A stretch of 6,487 bases of DNA from Candidatus Dadabacteria bacterium (lineage in GTDB: Bacteria > Desulfobacterota_D > UBA1144 > Nemesobacterales > UBA2774), in the NCBI GenBank assembly GCA_020027805.1, contig JAHKKQ010000122.1:1-6487 (forward strand), given 5' to 3'. The notes beneath the pieces are model-generated. The model saw nothing but the letters and a program-made list of their open reading frames with translations, did no database searches and had not been told where the DNA came from. Below are positions 1 to 5,732 of this stretch, one piece after another. The translations under genes and the position numbers were made by a program. Within the stretch, counting starts at the first letter, position 1, and the number at the start of each line of letters is the position of its first letter.

Positions 1-371
1 ATCGCGACAACCGAATCGACCGGCGTTTTCCCTTTCGTCAATAACTCAGTCACGCGCTCGATCTCCTCGAAAGAACACTTCCCCGAAAATGTGACGAGGG
101 TCCCGGCGATGCCCGAGCGTTTTAGGCTTTGTGTTATCATCCCGCCGAACCTTTTGTTTCCTCCCCCAGAAACCAGAACGGCCGTGTGCTTGCTGTGGAT
201 TAGCCCGAGGTATAGTCCGAGATCGTTCAGAACCCCGTCTCCCTGGATGTACTTTTGCGGGGAATTCAGAACATTGGGTATGATTTTATTACTGCTTGCT
301 TCAGCGGAGAAAACCTTGTCCGGCGAAAACGGTTCATGCTTTGAGCCTGTATCTTTCTTCACCTTTCCCAT
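1..371 (-). CDS. Glycerol dehydrogenase-like (iron-containing alcohol dehydrogenase family), N-terminal part, cut by window edge
   Basis: The first 123 codons of a minus-strand gene are present; the rest lies beyond the left edge. Residues 34-45 (VLNSPQKYIQGD) match the N-terminal signature of GldA-type glycerol dehydrogenases (SPxKYIQG), which oxidise glycerol to dihydroxyacetone with NAD. A Rossmann-like strand follows (TAVLVSGGGNKRFGG, about 62-76), then FSGKCSFEEIERV (about 93-105), which corresponds to the family's GGECSxxEI segment. The window ends just before the expected GGGK nucleotide-binding loop, and the metal-binding histidines are outside it, so activity cannot be judged. The ATG is supported by GGGAG on the minus strand (380-384), about 8 nt upstream. 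Compared with E. coli GldA, as I remember it, there are about 30 extra, mostly polar, N-terminal residues. sn-glycerol-1-phosphate dehydrogenase or another family member remains possible. Confidence 0.72.
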   Translation of the reverse strand, partial: MGKVKKDTGSKHEPFSPDKVFSAEASSNKIIPNVLNSPQKYIQGDGVLNDLGLYLGLIHSKHTAVLVSGGGNKRFGGMITQSLKRSGIAGTLVTFSGKCSFEEIERVTELLTKGKTPVDSVVA

Positions 372-547
372 TGTTTCATCTCCCAATTTGAGACCGATAA
401 GTAACAAATTTTTCTGAAATGTAACATAAAAGAAGAAAGTAATAAACTTTGAAAATGGGGTGCCGTTTTGATGTGCGGGGCGTTGGCTGCTGATTTTATT
501 TTCTGTATTCGAGAGGCCGTTGACTAGTAATCATTTCTCGTTATTGA

Positions 548-568
548 GGAGAATTAAGTTAATTCTCC
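548..568. repeat. Perfect 21-bp palindrome (10-bp arms, 1-bp centre)
   Basis: Arms GGAGAATTAA (548-557) and TTAATTCTCC (559-568) are exact reverse complements around G558. The element lies 25 bp beyond the stop of the membrane protein gene and about 180 bp upstream of the dehydrogenase start, both read on the minus strand. No T-tract follows on the minus strand, so it is a poor intrinsic terminator. An operator for the dehydrogenase gene or an RNA hairpin between the two genes is more likely. The symmetry is seen directly; the function is inferred. Confidence 0.6.
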
Positions 569-593
569 CCGTGAGGGAATATACCCCTTCAAT

Positions 594-1109
594 TCACCGA
601 CTAGTCTTCGGGTGTTTATAGGAAAGGTATAGCAATACGAAACCGACGGCGGGGAGTACGATGTCGGTCGGCAGGACAAGCCCCACATTCCCGGGTGAGA
701 AATTATGCGCGGCTATCATTTGGTAGATATGCCCGCCCGCAGCGCCCAGCGAGAAAACGGCGGGAGGAATGTACGTGGCGACACGGAAGGGCAATCCCGC
801 CTTGAACGCCATCACACCGGCGATCCCTATCCCGAGGCTCGCAAAGCCCACCTCCGTCTGAAACGGGCTGTCGGCCCAGCCGATAAAGCTCGCGGACAAC
901 TCTCCGAAAAAAACGTGAAAAACGAAATTGACCAGGTTGTTGATGCCTATAGCGAAAAGCATGTAATAAGACAGGAGAGCCTCGGCAATCAAGTTCATGG
1001 AGCGGGGCTTCGGTTTATTTATGATCGACAGGAATCCCGCGATCAGGCCTATGATCAGCAAGGTCAGGAAATAATTCCCGACGACGAGGGTAATAATGTC
1101 TCTAACCAT
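594..1109 (-). CDS. Small polytopic membrane protein, DUF6790-like
   Basis: This is a 171-residue integral membrane protein of unknown function. Hydrophobic segments lie at roughly residues 9-30, 43-69, 87-104, 109-129 and 146-164, giving about five membrane helices with no cleavable signal peptide. The polar-aromatic motif GWADSPFQTEVGFASLG (77-93), the GHIYQM segment (126-131) and NFSPGNVG (136-143) resemble the conserved core I associate with the DUF6790 family; this is from memory, not from a search. A basic loop, NKPKPRS (31-37), follows the first helix. The ATG at 1109 has no clear Shine-Dalgarno sequence, and the next Met is residue 38, inside the conserved region, so 1109 is the best start. 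It may be co-transcribed with the dehydrogenase gene downstream, but the 222-bp gap with a palindrome argues for separate control. Confidence 0.75.
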   Translation of the reverse strand: MVRDIITLVVGNYFLTLLIIGLIAGFLSIINKPKPRSMNLIAEALLSYYMLFAIGINNLVNFVFHVFFGELSASFIGWADSPFQTEVGFASLGIGIAGVMAFKAGLPFRVATYIPPAVFSLGAAGGHIYQMIAAHNFSPGNVGLVLPTDIVLPAVGFVLLYLSYKHPKTSR

Positions 1110-1197
1110 ATCGATCTAAGCGGGCGGGCGCGTATACGTATTAATAAAATATAGTCCCGGTTCACCATAAAATAAATGACAAGGAGAATAAAGATGA

Positions 1198-1222
1198 GAT
1201 CCTGAAACAAATTCAGGATGAC
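1198..1222. repeat. Dispersed palindromic repeat, 'CCTGAAACAA' type
   Basis: ATCCTGAA (1199-1206) and TTCAGGAT (1212-1219) form perfect 8-bp arms around the loop ACAAA. On the minus strand the element reads GTCATCCTGAA, a 5-nt loop, TTCAGGATCTC. From memory, this is close to a repeat seen in intergenic regions of many environmental bacterial genomes. As RNA it would form a small hairpin. It is one of three such elements in this gap. Confidence 0.65.
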
Positions 1223-1312
1223 GACTTAAAAGATAGATTCCTCGCCCATTAGAATTTGATTGTGTATTTTCCCGGCGTTAATCGGATTTGTGATACTTTA
1301 GCAAGGGCGACC

Positions 1313-1335
1313 GGTTCTTACGCATGCTCAGAACC
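1313..1335. repeat. Short inverted repeat
   Basis: Arms GGTTCT (1313-1318) and AGAACC (1330-1335) are exact complements separated by 11 nt. The element lies among the dispersed repeats and may be the remnant of another one. No T-tract follows on either strand, so I do not call it a terminator. Confidence 0.35.
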
Positions 1336-1361
1336 ATGCTCGAAATGATAGAATAAATGAT

Positions 1362-1389
1362 GAGATTGCCGCGCTGCGCTCGCAATGAC
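1362..1389. repeat. Dispersed repeat, 'GTCATTGCGAGC...GGCAATCTC' type
   Basis: On the minus strand this 28-bp element begins GTCATTGCGAGCGCAGCG and ends GGCAATCTC. From memory, this is a widespread REP-like or miniature mobile repeat of environmental genomes. The outer arms ATTGC (1365-1369) and GCAAT (1382-1386) are complementary, and the GC-rich core GCGCTGCGC (1371-1379) is itself nearly palindromic. It is typical intergenic filler between two co-oriented genes. Confidence 0.7.
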
Positions 1390-1406
1390 AAAACAAATTA
1401 AGCGCA

Positions 1407-1431
1407 CTTCGACAGGCTCAGGATGAACGGG
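1407..1431. repeat. Dispersed repeat, 'CTTCGACAGGCTCAGGATGAA' type
   Basis: The 25-bp segment starts CTTCGACAGGCTCAGG and ends ATGAACGGG. From memory, it matches another repeat family common in intergenic DNA of diverse bacteria. It lies only 17 bp from the preceding repeat, so two unrelated families sit side by side, 39 bp beyond the stop of the methyltransferase gene. Confidence 0.65.
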
Positions 1432-1470
1432 TTTAATGTGTGCTCGATACTAAGTAATGAGCTTGTTGCT

Positions 1471-2073
1471 TCAGGACCACACGGCCTTGCGCCACTCGAG
1501 GAGCCGGTTATTCGCGGGCATCTCGTGGTCTTTGACGAGCTTAAGGCCAATTTTTTCCGCAAGCGAATTTACCCACTCGAAATCGCGGATAGCGCTCTGG
1601 GGGTTTTGCCCGCGGAGCCAGGCGTCGAATTTTTCGTTACTCTCGCTCGTATATTTCCCCTCGTAATTGAATGGCCCGTAGATGCATAGGGCCCCTCCGA
1701 CCTTGAGCACGGGCTCCATGCCGTCGAACATGCACTCGACCTTCGACCCGGCCATTATGTGAAGGGTGTTCGCGGAAAAAATTGCATCCGCTTCCCCCAC
1801 CGTCCACATGGCGTCAGAGACGTTCAGAACGACAGGCTCCTTGATGTTAGGGAGCTTCGCTTCATCGAACCAGAGCTTCATGCCCGGTATGTTTGCGGGC
1901 AGGTCGGAGGGCTGCCATATCAGATGGGGCAGATTGCGTGCGAAGTGTACGGCGTGCTGGCCGGTCCCGCTCCCGATCTCCAATACGAGCGCGGCCTTGC
2001 TGAACGCTTCCTTTAATACACGGAGTATGGGTTCTTTATTATTCTCGCAGGACTGACTGAACGGCTTTTCCAT
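1471..2073 (-). CDS. DUF938 family class I SAM-dependent methyltransferase
   Basis: This 200-residue protein is full length for the DUF938 family (related to eukaryotic METTL26). Visible hallmarks are the N-terminal KPFSQSCENNKEPIL (3-17); the SAM-binding glycine loop LEIGSGTGQH (31-40); the QPSD motif (54-57), where the acidic residue should bind the SAM ribose; the NTLHI strand (102-106); YGPFNYEGKYTSESNEKFD (132-150); and the family-specific MPANN near the C-terminus (185-189). It is predicted to be cytosolic, and its substrate is unknown. The ATG at 2073 gives the expected N-terminus, though no strong Shine-Dalgarno is present. It follows typA by 53 bp on the same strand with no terminator between them, so co-transcription is likely. 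No key residue appears to be missing. Confidence 0.9.
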   Translation of the reverse strand: MEKPFSQSCENNKEPILRVLKEAFSKAALVLEIGSGTGQHAVHFARNLPHLIWQPSDLPANIPGMKLWFDEAKLPNIKEPVVLNVSDAMWTVGEADAIFSANTLHIMAGSKVECMFDGMEPVLKVGGALCIYGPFNYEGKYTSESNEKFDAWLRGQNPQSAIRDFEWVNSLAEKIGLKLVKDHEMPANNRLLEWRKAVWS

Positions 2074-2126
2074 CTGGACTTATAGATTCACGCACAAACA
2101 GAAGGATTCGGTTTTTGGCACAACTA

Positions 2127-3956
2127 TCACTGGCCGTATTTCTTCTCACGCTTTAGCTCGATCTCCCTTTTCGTAGCAGCGAGCTCGAATTTGCGGAGCC
2201 TCTGGCTCTGAGGCGTGATCTCGACCAGCTCGTCCTCGGCAATGAACTCTATCGCCTGATCGAGTGATAACGGCCTCGGGGGCCTCAGGACCACCGTAGT
2301 CTCGGCAGTGGAGCTCCTCATGTTCGTGAGCTTCTTCTCTTTCGTAATGTTCACGTTCAGGTCCCCGCTCCGGTTCCTCTCGCCGACGATCATCCCTTCG
2401 TAGACATCGGTCCCGACGTCGACGAACAGCTCGCCCCTGTCGGCCATGGAGAGGCACGCGTAAGTGGTCACCTTTCCGTTTCTATCGGACACGAGCGCGC
2501 CCGTAGACCTCTGGGGTATGGGGCCATACCACGGCTCATACCCTTCGAAGAGAGTATTGATGACGCCCGAGCCCTTTGTAAGTATCTGGAACTGGCTCCT
2601 GAAACCGATGAGCCCTCTCGACGGGATGAGGAATTCGATATCCACCCTCCCGTTCCCGTTATTACGGAGGTTCTCCATGCGCCCCTTCCTCGACGAAATA
2701 GCCTCCGTTATGGCTCCCACGAACGCCTCCGGGACGTCGACGAATATACGCTCGACCGGCTCGGTTACCTTTCCGTTCTCCATCCTGGTCAGTACCCTCG
2801 GCTTCGAAACCATGAATTCGTATCCTTCCCGCCTCATCATTTCTATAAGGACGACCATCTGAAGCTCGCCGCGCCCCGATACCTCGAATGCGTCGGCCCT
2901 CTCAGTCTCCTTTACTTCTATGGCGACGTTCCCGAGCTTCTCTCTCAAGAGCCTGTCCCGCAGATGGCGGGAGGTGAGGAACTTCCCCTCCTTGCCCGCG
3001 AAGGGAGCGTTGTTGACGTAGAAGATCATCGATATGGTGGGCTCGTCCACCTTTATACGCTTGAGCGGCACGGGGTTCTCGAGGTCGGATATCGTATCGC
3101 CGATCTTGACGTCGTCCTCGCCCGCAATGGACGCAATATCGCCCGCTTCGACCCGTTCCACCTGGGTCTTCTGGAGCCCGGAGAAGGTGTAGAGGACAGA
3201 AATCTTGATAGGGGTGTTCGAGCCACCTTCGCCGCAGAGGGTGTAGCTCTTGTTGGATTCGAGCAGCCCGTTCATAAGCCTCCCTATCGCTATCCTTCCC
3301 ACGTAATTGTCGTAGTCGAGGTTCGTAACCAGGAATTGCGTAACGCTGCCGTCCCCGATCTCGGGACCGGGTATCGCTGAAATTATAGTATCGAAGAGCG
3401 GGAGAAGGTTAGTAGAATCCTCTCCCAGGTTATGCCGGGCGGAGCCTATCTTGGCATTCGTGTAAATAATCGGGAATTCGATCTGCTCCTCGTCCGCGTC
3501 GAGCTCGATAAAGAGGTCGTAGACCTCGTTAATCACCTCGGCGGGGCGGGCGTCGCTCCTGTCAATCTTGTTGATGACCAGTATTATGGGGAGCTTTTTC
3601 TGGAGCGCCTTCTTTACGACGAAACGCGTCTGGGGAAGCGGCCCTTCGCTCGCGTCGACGAGAAGAAGCGTGCCGTCCACCATGTTGAGGCTCCTCTCCA
3701 CTTCGCCGCCGAAGTCGGCGTGCCCGGGGGTGTCCACTATATTTATCTTTATACCTTTATAAAGGACCGCGGTGTTCTTGGCCATTATCGTAATTCCGCG
3801 CTCCTTCTCGAGGTCCATCGAATCCATAACCCTTTCCGCCACGACCTGGTTATCGCGGAATATGCCGCTCTGCCTGAGCATGGCGTCGACGAGCGTAGTC
3901 TTGCCGTGATCGACGTGCGCTATGATCGCAATATTTCTGATGCTTTCGTTTCTCAT
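2127..3956 (-). CDS. typA: Ribosome-associated translational GTPase TypA/BipA
   Basis: This 609-residue protein is the usual full length for TypA/BipA, an EF-G-like GTPase that binds the 70S ribosome and helps large-subunit assembly and stress or low-temperature growth. GTPase motifs are clear: P-loop AHVDHGKT (13-20), switch I ERGITI (52-57), DTPGH (75-79) and NKID (129-132). The G5 position reads TNAK (166-169) where many homologues have an SA pair. EF-G-like domains follow, then the TypA-specific C-terminus with EFLIPSRGLIGFRSQF, TKGSGVINTLFEGYEPW and the late SLDQAIEFIAEDELVEITP segment. An in-frame TAG lies three codons upstream, so the ATG at 3956 is the earliest start. A GAGGAGA ribosome-binding site (3971-3977 on the minus strand) sits about 14 nt away, a long spacing. 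It is divergent from the sigma-factor gene. Confidence 0.97.
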   Translation of the reverse strand: MRNESIRNIAIIAHVDHGKTTLVDAMLRQSGIFRDNQVVAERVMDSMDLEKERGITIMAKNTAVLYKGIKINIVDTPGHADFGGEVERSLNMVDGTLLLVDASEGPLPQTRFVVKKALQKKLPIILVINKIDRSDARPAEVINEVYDLFIELDADEEQIEFPIIYTNAKIGSARHNLGEDSTNLLPLFDTIISAIPGPEIGDGSVTQFLVTNLDYDNYVGRIAIGRLMNGLLESNKSYTLCGEGGSNTPIKISVLYTFSGLQKTQVERVEAGDIASIAGEDDVKIGDTISDLENPVPLKRIKVDEPTISMIFYVNNAPFAGKEGKFLTSRHLRDRLLREKLGNVAIEVKETERADAFEVSGRGELQMVVLIEMMRREGYEFMVSKPRVLTRMENGKVTEPVERIFVDVPEAFVGAITEAISSRKGRMENLRNNGNGRVDIEFLIPSRGLIGFRSQFQILTKGSGVINTLFEGYEPWYGPIPQRSTGALVSDRNGKVTTYACLSMADRGELFVDVGTDVYEGMIVGERNRSGDLNVNITKEKKLTNMRSSTAETTVVLRPPRPLSLDQAIEFIAEDELVEITPQSQRLRKFELAATKREIELKREKKYGQ

Positions 3957-4242
3957 ATGAATCTACTTAATCTCCTCAACTATCTATGTTTATGCATAAA
4001 ATCGCAGAGCCTTAAATATACACTACACCGGGATATATGCAGGAAATCCGGAAAATCCTCAAGGCCGGGCGGGAGCCGCCCGAATCCGTCTCTGGCCTGA
4101 ATCTTATGCAGTCAGCCGCTAACACTTTTAAGTAATTTAATCATGCCAGGCGGTTTATTCAAGCCCGGGCACACTGCGGATATACTTTTCCCAATAGAAG
4201 CCGCTCTCTGACGTTAATCGTGACGCTTCAGAAAAATTATTG
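3957..4242. other. Divergent intergenic region, typA leader side
   Basis: No credible gene lies here. It should contain the minus-strand typA promoter, but no convincing -35/-10 pair was found. The most distinctive structure is a GC-rich hairpin: CGGGCGG (4066-4072) and CCGCCCG (4076-4082) form a perfect 7-bp stem with a 3-nt loop. GCCCGGGC (4163-4170) is an 8-bp palindrome. No T-tract follows either, so neither is a canonical terminator. If typA is transcribed from upstream of 4082, the hairpin would lie in its 5' leader. Confidence 0.4.
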
Positions 4243-4271
4243 TGATCTAATCCATTCGTATAACCGAATAA
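4243..4271 (+). promoter_or_regulatory. Candidate ECF-sigma promoter of the sigma/anti-sigma operon (autoregulation)
   Basis: TGATCT (4243-4248), 15 nt, then CCGAATAA (4264-4271). The same arrangement recurs at 5698-5726 and 5926-5954 as GATCC-N15-CCGTATAA, with exactly the same 15-nt spacing. This copy differs from the other two at the last base of GATCY and by A for T inside CCGWATAA. The -35 resembles the TGATCC recalled for the Rhodobacter sigmaE/ChrR system, and CCGAAT resembles the recalled -10 of mycobacterial SigK. Transcription would start near 4278, giving a leader of about 125 nt. Function is inferred from the repeated pattern. Confidence 0.6.
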
Positions 4272-4298
4272 GTAAATGAGCGGGATTTTGCCATTGTA

Positions 4299-4327
4299 TT
4301 GACTTGTATTTCGACATTGTCTAATGT
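4299..4327 (+). promoter_or_regulatory. Candidate sigma70-type promoter upstream of the sigma gene
   Basis: TTGACT (4299-4304) and TAATGT (4322-4327) are separated by exactly 17 nt, a good fit to a housekeeping promoter. The -10 overlaps the left arm of the inverted repeat at 4316-4370. Such a promoter would give basal expression independent of the ECF sigma itself. It is one of two alternatives in this region. Confidence 0.4.
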
Positions 4328-4370
4328 TTAGTGTTAATGGTGTTATAATTCATTAACAACACTAGACAAT
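4316..4370. repeat. Interrupted inverted repeat around the sigma-gene promoter, candidate operator
   Basis: ATTGTCTA (4316-4323) is the exact complement of TAGACAAT (4363-4370). Inside, TAGTGTT (4329-4335) complements AACACTA (4358-4364), and GTTAATG (4333-4339) complements CATTAAC (4351-4357). A third related half-site, ATTGTTAG, follows at 4374-4381. The loop holds the TATAAT at 4344-4349. The layout fits a dimeric or tetrameric repressor or activator site. Alternatively it could be a hairpin in the leader RNA of the upstream promoter; no T-tract follows. Confidence 0.5.
4341..4349 (+). promoter_or_regulatory. Candidate extended -10 promoter (TGTTATAAT)
   Basis: A perfect TATAAT (4344-4349) is preceded by TG at the right distance for an extended -10 element. 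No good -35 is found 16-18 nt upstream. It sits in the centre of the inverted repeat at 4316-4370, so a protein bound to the arms would cover it. The start would be near 4356, leaving a leader of about 48 nt before the ATG at 4404. Confidence 0.4.
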
Positions 4371-4403
4371 AAGATTGTTAGTCCAGTACTGTCCATACGA
4401 TAC

Positions 4404-5021
4404 ATGAATCCCTCAGCTCCGAACATTGGTCCTCATGCCGTCAAAGAACAGCAAGAACTACGGGATTTGATTTCCCGGATTTCAAAGGGCGACGAGGACG
4501 CGATGAGGGTGTTTTATAAGCAGACGGTCAATCTTGTTTACGGCATGGCTTACAGGGTCATTTCTAATACCCATGAGGCCGAAGAGGTGGCGCTGGAGGT
4601 TTTTATGCAGGTTTGGAGGAACGCTTCAAACTATAATTCGGAGTTGAGCGAGCCGCTGACCTGGCTTCTCATGATCACAAAAAGGCGCGCTATAGACAGG
4701 AAGAGGAATATCTCTAAGAAACTGGCCTCCGAGGAGATGTTTGATGAGAACGTGGCGGGCACGGATGAAAGCGCCGAGCTCTCCTGTATCGCCGGAGAGA
4801 AAAGGGAAATAATACGGAACGCCCTGGATCAGCTGACATTGAAACAGAGACGCGTTATCGAGTTCTCGTTTTATTACCAGATGAGCCACAGCGAGATCGC
4901 CGAACACCTGGATATGCCCGTGGGATCGGTCAAGAGCACGATAAGGGTTGCAATGGTAAAGCTTAGGAATATAATAAGAAAGGCTGAAAGGAAATACGAT
5001 CATGACCCGAAAATACACTAA
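4404..5021 (+). CDS. RNA polymerase ECF-type sigma factor (SigK-like)
   Basis: This 205-residue sigma-70 family protein has only regions 2 and 4, as in ECF sigmas. Region 2 (about 20-100) carries HEAEEVALEVFMQVWRNA (57-74) and the region 2.4-like PLTWLLMITKRRAIDRKR (84-101). A polar linker follows (102-133). Region 4 (about 135-190) has LDQLTLKQRRVIEFSFYYQMS and the -35-binding helix-turn-helix SHSEIAEHLDMPVGSVKST (161-179). The HEAEEV...VW and AWLL-like signatures recall the SigK group. The ATG at 4404 lacks a Shine-Dalgarno; the next Met, residue 34, would cut into region 2. The 3' end overlaps the anti-sigma gene by 20 nt, so the two are translationally coupled. It is probably held inactive by that partner until a signal arrives, and probably transcribes its own gene and the fasciclin gene. 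Confidence 0.92.
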   Translation: MNPSAPNIGPHAVKEQQELRDLISRISKGDEDAMRVFYKQTVNLVYGMAYRVISNTHEAEEVALEVFMQVWRNASNYNSELSEPLTWLLMITKRRAIDRKRNISKKLASEEMFDENVAGTDESAELSCIAGEKREIIRNALDQLTLKQRRVIEFSFYYQMSHSEIAEHLDMPVGSVKSTIRVAMVKLRNIIRKAERKYDHDPKIH

Positions 5022-5583
5022 GGACGAGATCAGGGACTTCGCGGCTTCTTATGCGCTCGGAAACCTGGGCGATGCGGAAAAGAAGGAATTCGAGCAGCTG
5101 CTTCGGGAAAGGGACGGTTCCATCGAAAAAGAGCTTAAAACATTCACCGATGTCGTCGAGTACCTCCTCTACGATGCCTCCCCGCTGGAAGTTCCCGCGG
5201 GTCTCGAAGGGCGTGTTTTCGATAACATTAAGAAAGAAAAACATAATAAAACGCACGAGGGATTTTTATACGTGCGCGGCAACGAAGGGGAGTGGGTCGA
5301 AATAATGAACGGGGTAAAGATCAAGAACCTCTACCGCAACCCCGAGAAGAACTACGCGACCCTCCTCGTCAGGATGGATCCCGGGGCCACGTTCCCCGAC
5401 CATGTGCATACGGATACTGAAGAGTGCTATGTAATAGAAGGCGACCTCAGGATGGGAGGCCAAGTTTTCGGGAAAGGAGACTATATCCGAGCCAAAGCCC
5501 ACAGCACCCACGAAAGCATATCCACAGAAAACGGCTGCTTCTTATTGATAGCCGCTTCGGAAGAAAACGAGATGCTCGTTTAA
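5002..5583 (+). CDS. Cupin-containing anti-sigma factor (RskA-like N-terminus, ChrR-like cupin)
   Basis: This 193-residue protein is predicted to be cytosolic, with no membrane segment. Residues 8-56 (FAASYALGNLGDAEKKEFEQLL in the core, 13-34) resemble the helical anti-sigma domain of RskA-type proteins. There is no His or Cys before residue 81, so the zinc motif of classical ZAS domains is absent. Residues 95-190 form a cupin: PGATFPDHVHTDTEE (127-141) and GDYIRAKAHSTH (159-170). H134, H136, E140 and H170 match the spacing of the cupin metal ligands I recall in Rhodobacter ChrR (H-x-H-x3-E...H). It likely binds and silences the sigma factor and uses a metal-bound cupin as the sensor, perhaps of oxidative or electrophile stress. 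AAGGA at 4988-4992, inside the sigma gene, serves the ATG at 5002 with a 9-nt spacing. Confidence 0.85.
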   Translation: MTRKYTKDEIRDFAASYALGNLGDAEKKEFEQLLRERDGSIEKELKTFTDVVEYLLYDASPLEVPAGLEGRVFDNIKKEKHNKTHEGFLYVRGNEGEWVEIMNGVKIKNLYRNPEKNYATLLVRMDPGATFPDHVHTDTEECYVIEGDLRMGGQVFGKGDYIRAKAHSTHESISTENGCFLLIAASEENEMLV

Positions 5584-5697
5584 TCCCTCCATTAAAAATT
5601 AGGCATACCGTATAGTATTACGCTTCAGCGATTTACTGCCACCGTTCGACTTAAAAACGCCGACGGCAAAATCGGCTCCGGGATAACAAATTAAATG

Positions 5698-5726
5698 TGA
5701 TCCGCATTCCGATTTTGTCCGTATAA
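5698..5726 (+). promoter_or_regulatory. Candidate ECF-sigma promoter between anti-sigma and fasciclin genes
   Basis: TGATCC (5698-5703), 15 nt, then CCGTATAA (5719-5726). Counted to TATAA the gap is 18 nt, the same layout I recall for the Rhodobacter sigmaE promoter (TGATCC-N18). The element is identical in GATCC, spacing and CCGTATAA to the copy at 5926-5954. It lies 114 bp after the anti-sigma stop and 262 bp before the fasciclin ATG. It is too far upstream for a simple fasciclin promoter and is followed by structured RNA and a terminator. Confidence 0.6.
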
Positions 5727-5732
5727 TTGAAA

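Larger units (their letters stand above)
1110..1470. other. Repeat-rich intergenic region without genes
   Basis: This stretch lies between the methyltransferase gene and the membrane protein gene, both on the minus strand. I see no credible coding sequence. It holds three dispersed-repeat copies (1198-1222, 1362-1389, 1407-1431) and a further short inverted repeat (1313-1335). AAGGAG at 1181-1186 precedes ATG at 1194, but that frame closes after three codons. The promoter of the membrane protein gene should lie in 1110-1200 on the minus strand, but no convincing -35/-10 pair was found. Confidence 0.6.

Noticed and set aside
705..1154. Plus-strand open frame opposite the membrane protein gene
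   Set aside because: It has low-complexity charged composition and no family resemblance. The minus strand encodes a coherent membrane protein.
1181..1205. AAGGAG followed by ATG at 1194, like the start of a gene
   Set aside because: The frame stops after three codons inside the dispersed repeat. No longer frame continues downstream, so at most it is a gene remnant, which cannot be shown.
3432..4100. Long open frame on the plus strand opposite the 5' end of typA
   Set aside because: It is antisense to the strongly conserved GTPase domain, has no recognisable domain, and is explained by codon bias of typA.
4223..5628. ACGCTTCAG present both at 4223-4231 and 5620-5628, flanking the sigma/anti-sigma pair
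   Set aside because: Nine bases is short for an insertion boundary, the flanks do not match, and no integrase or transposase is nearby.
5722..5727. Perfect TATAAT read as a sigma70 -10 box
   Set aside because: No acceptable -35 at 16-18 nt and no extended -10 TG. The same bases are better explained as part of CCGTATAA in the repeated ECF-type motif.
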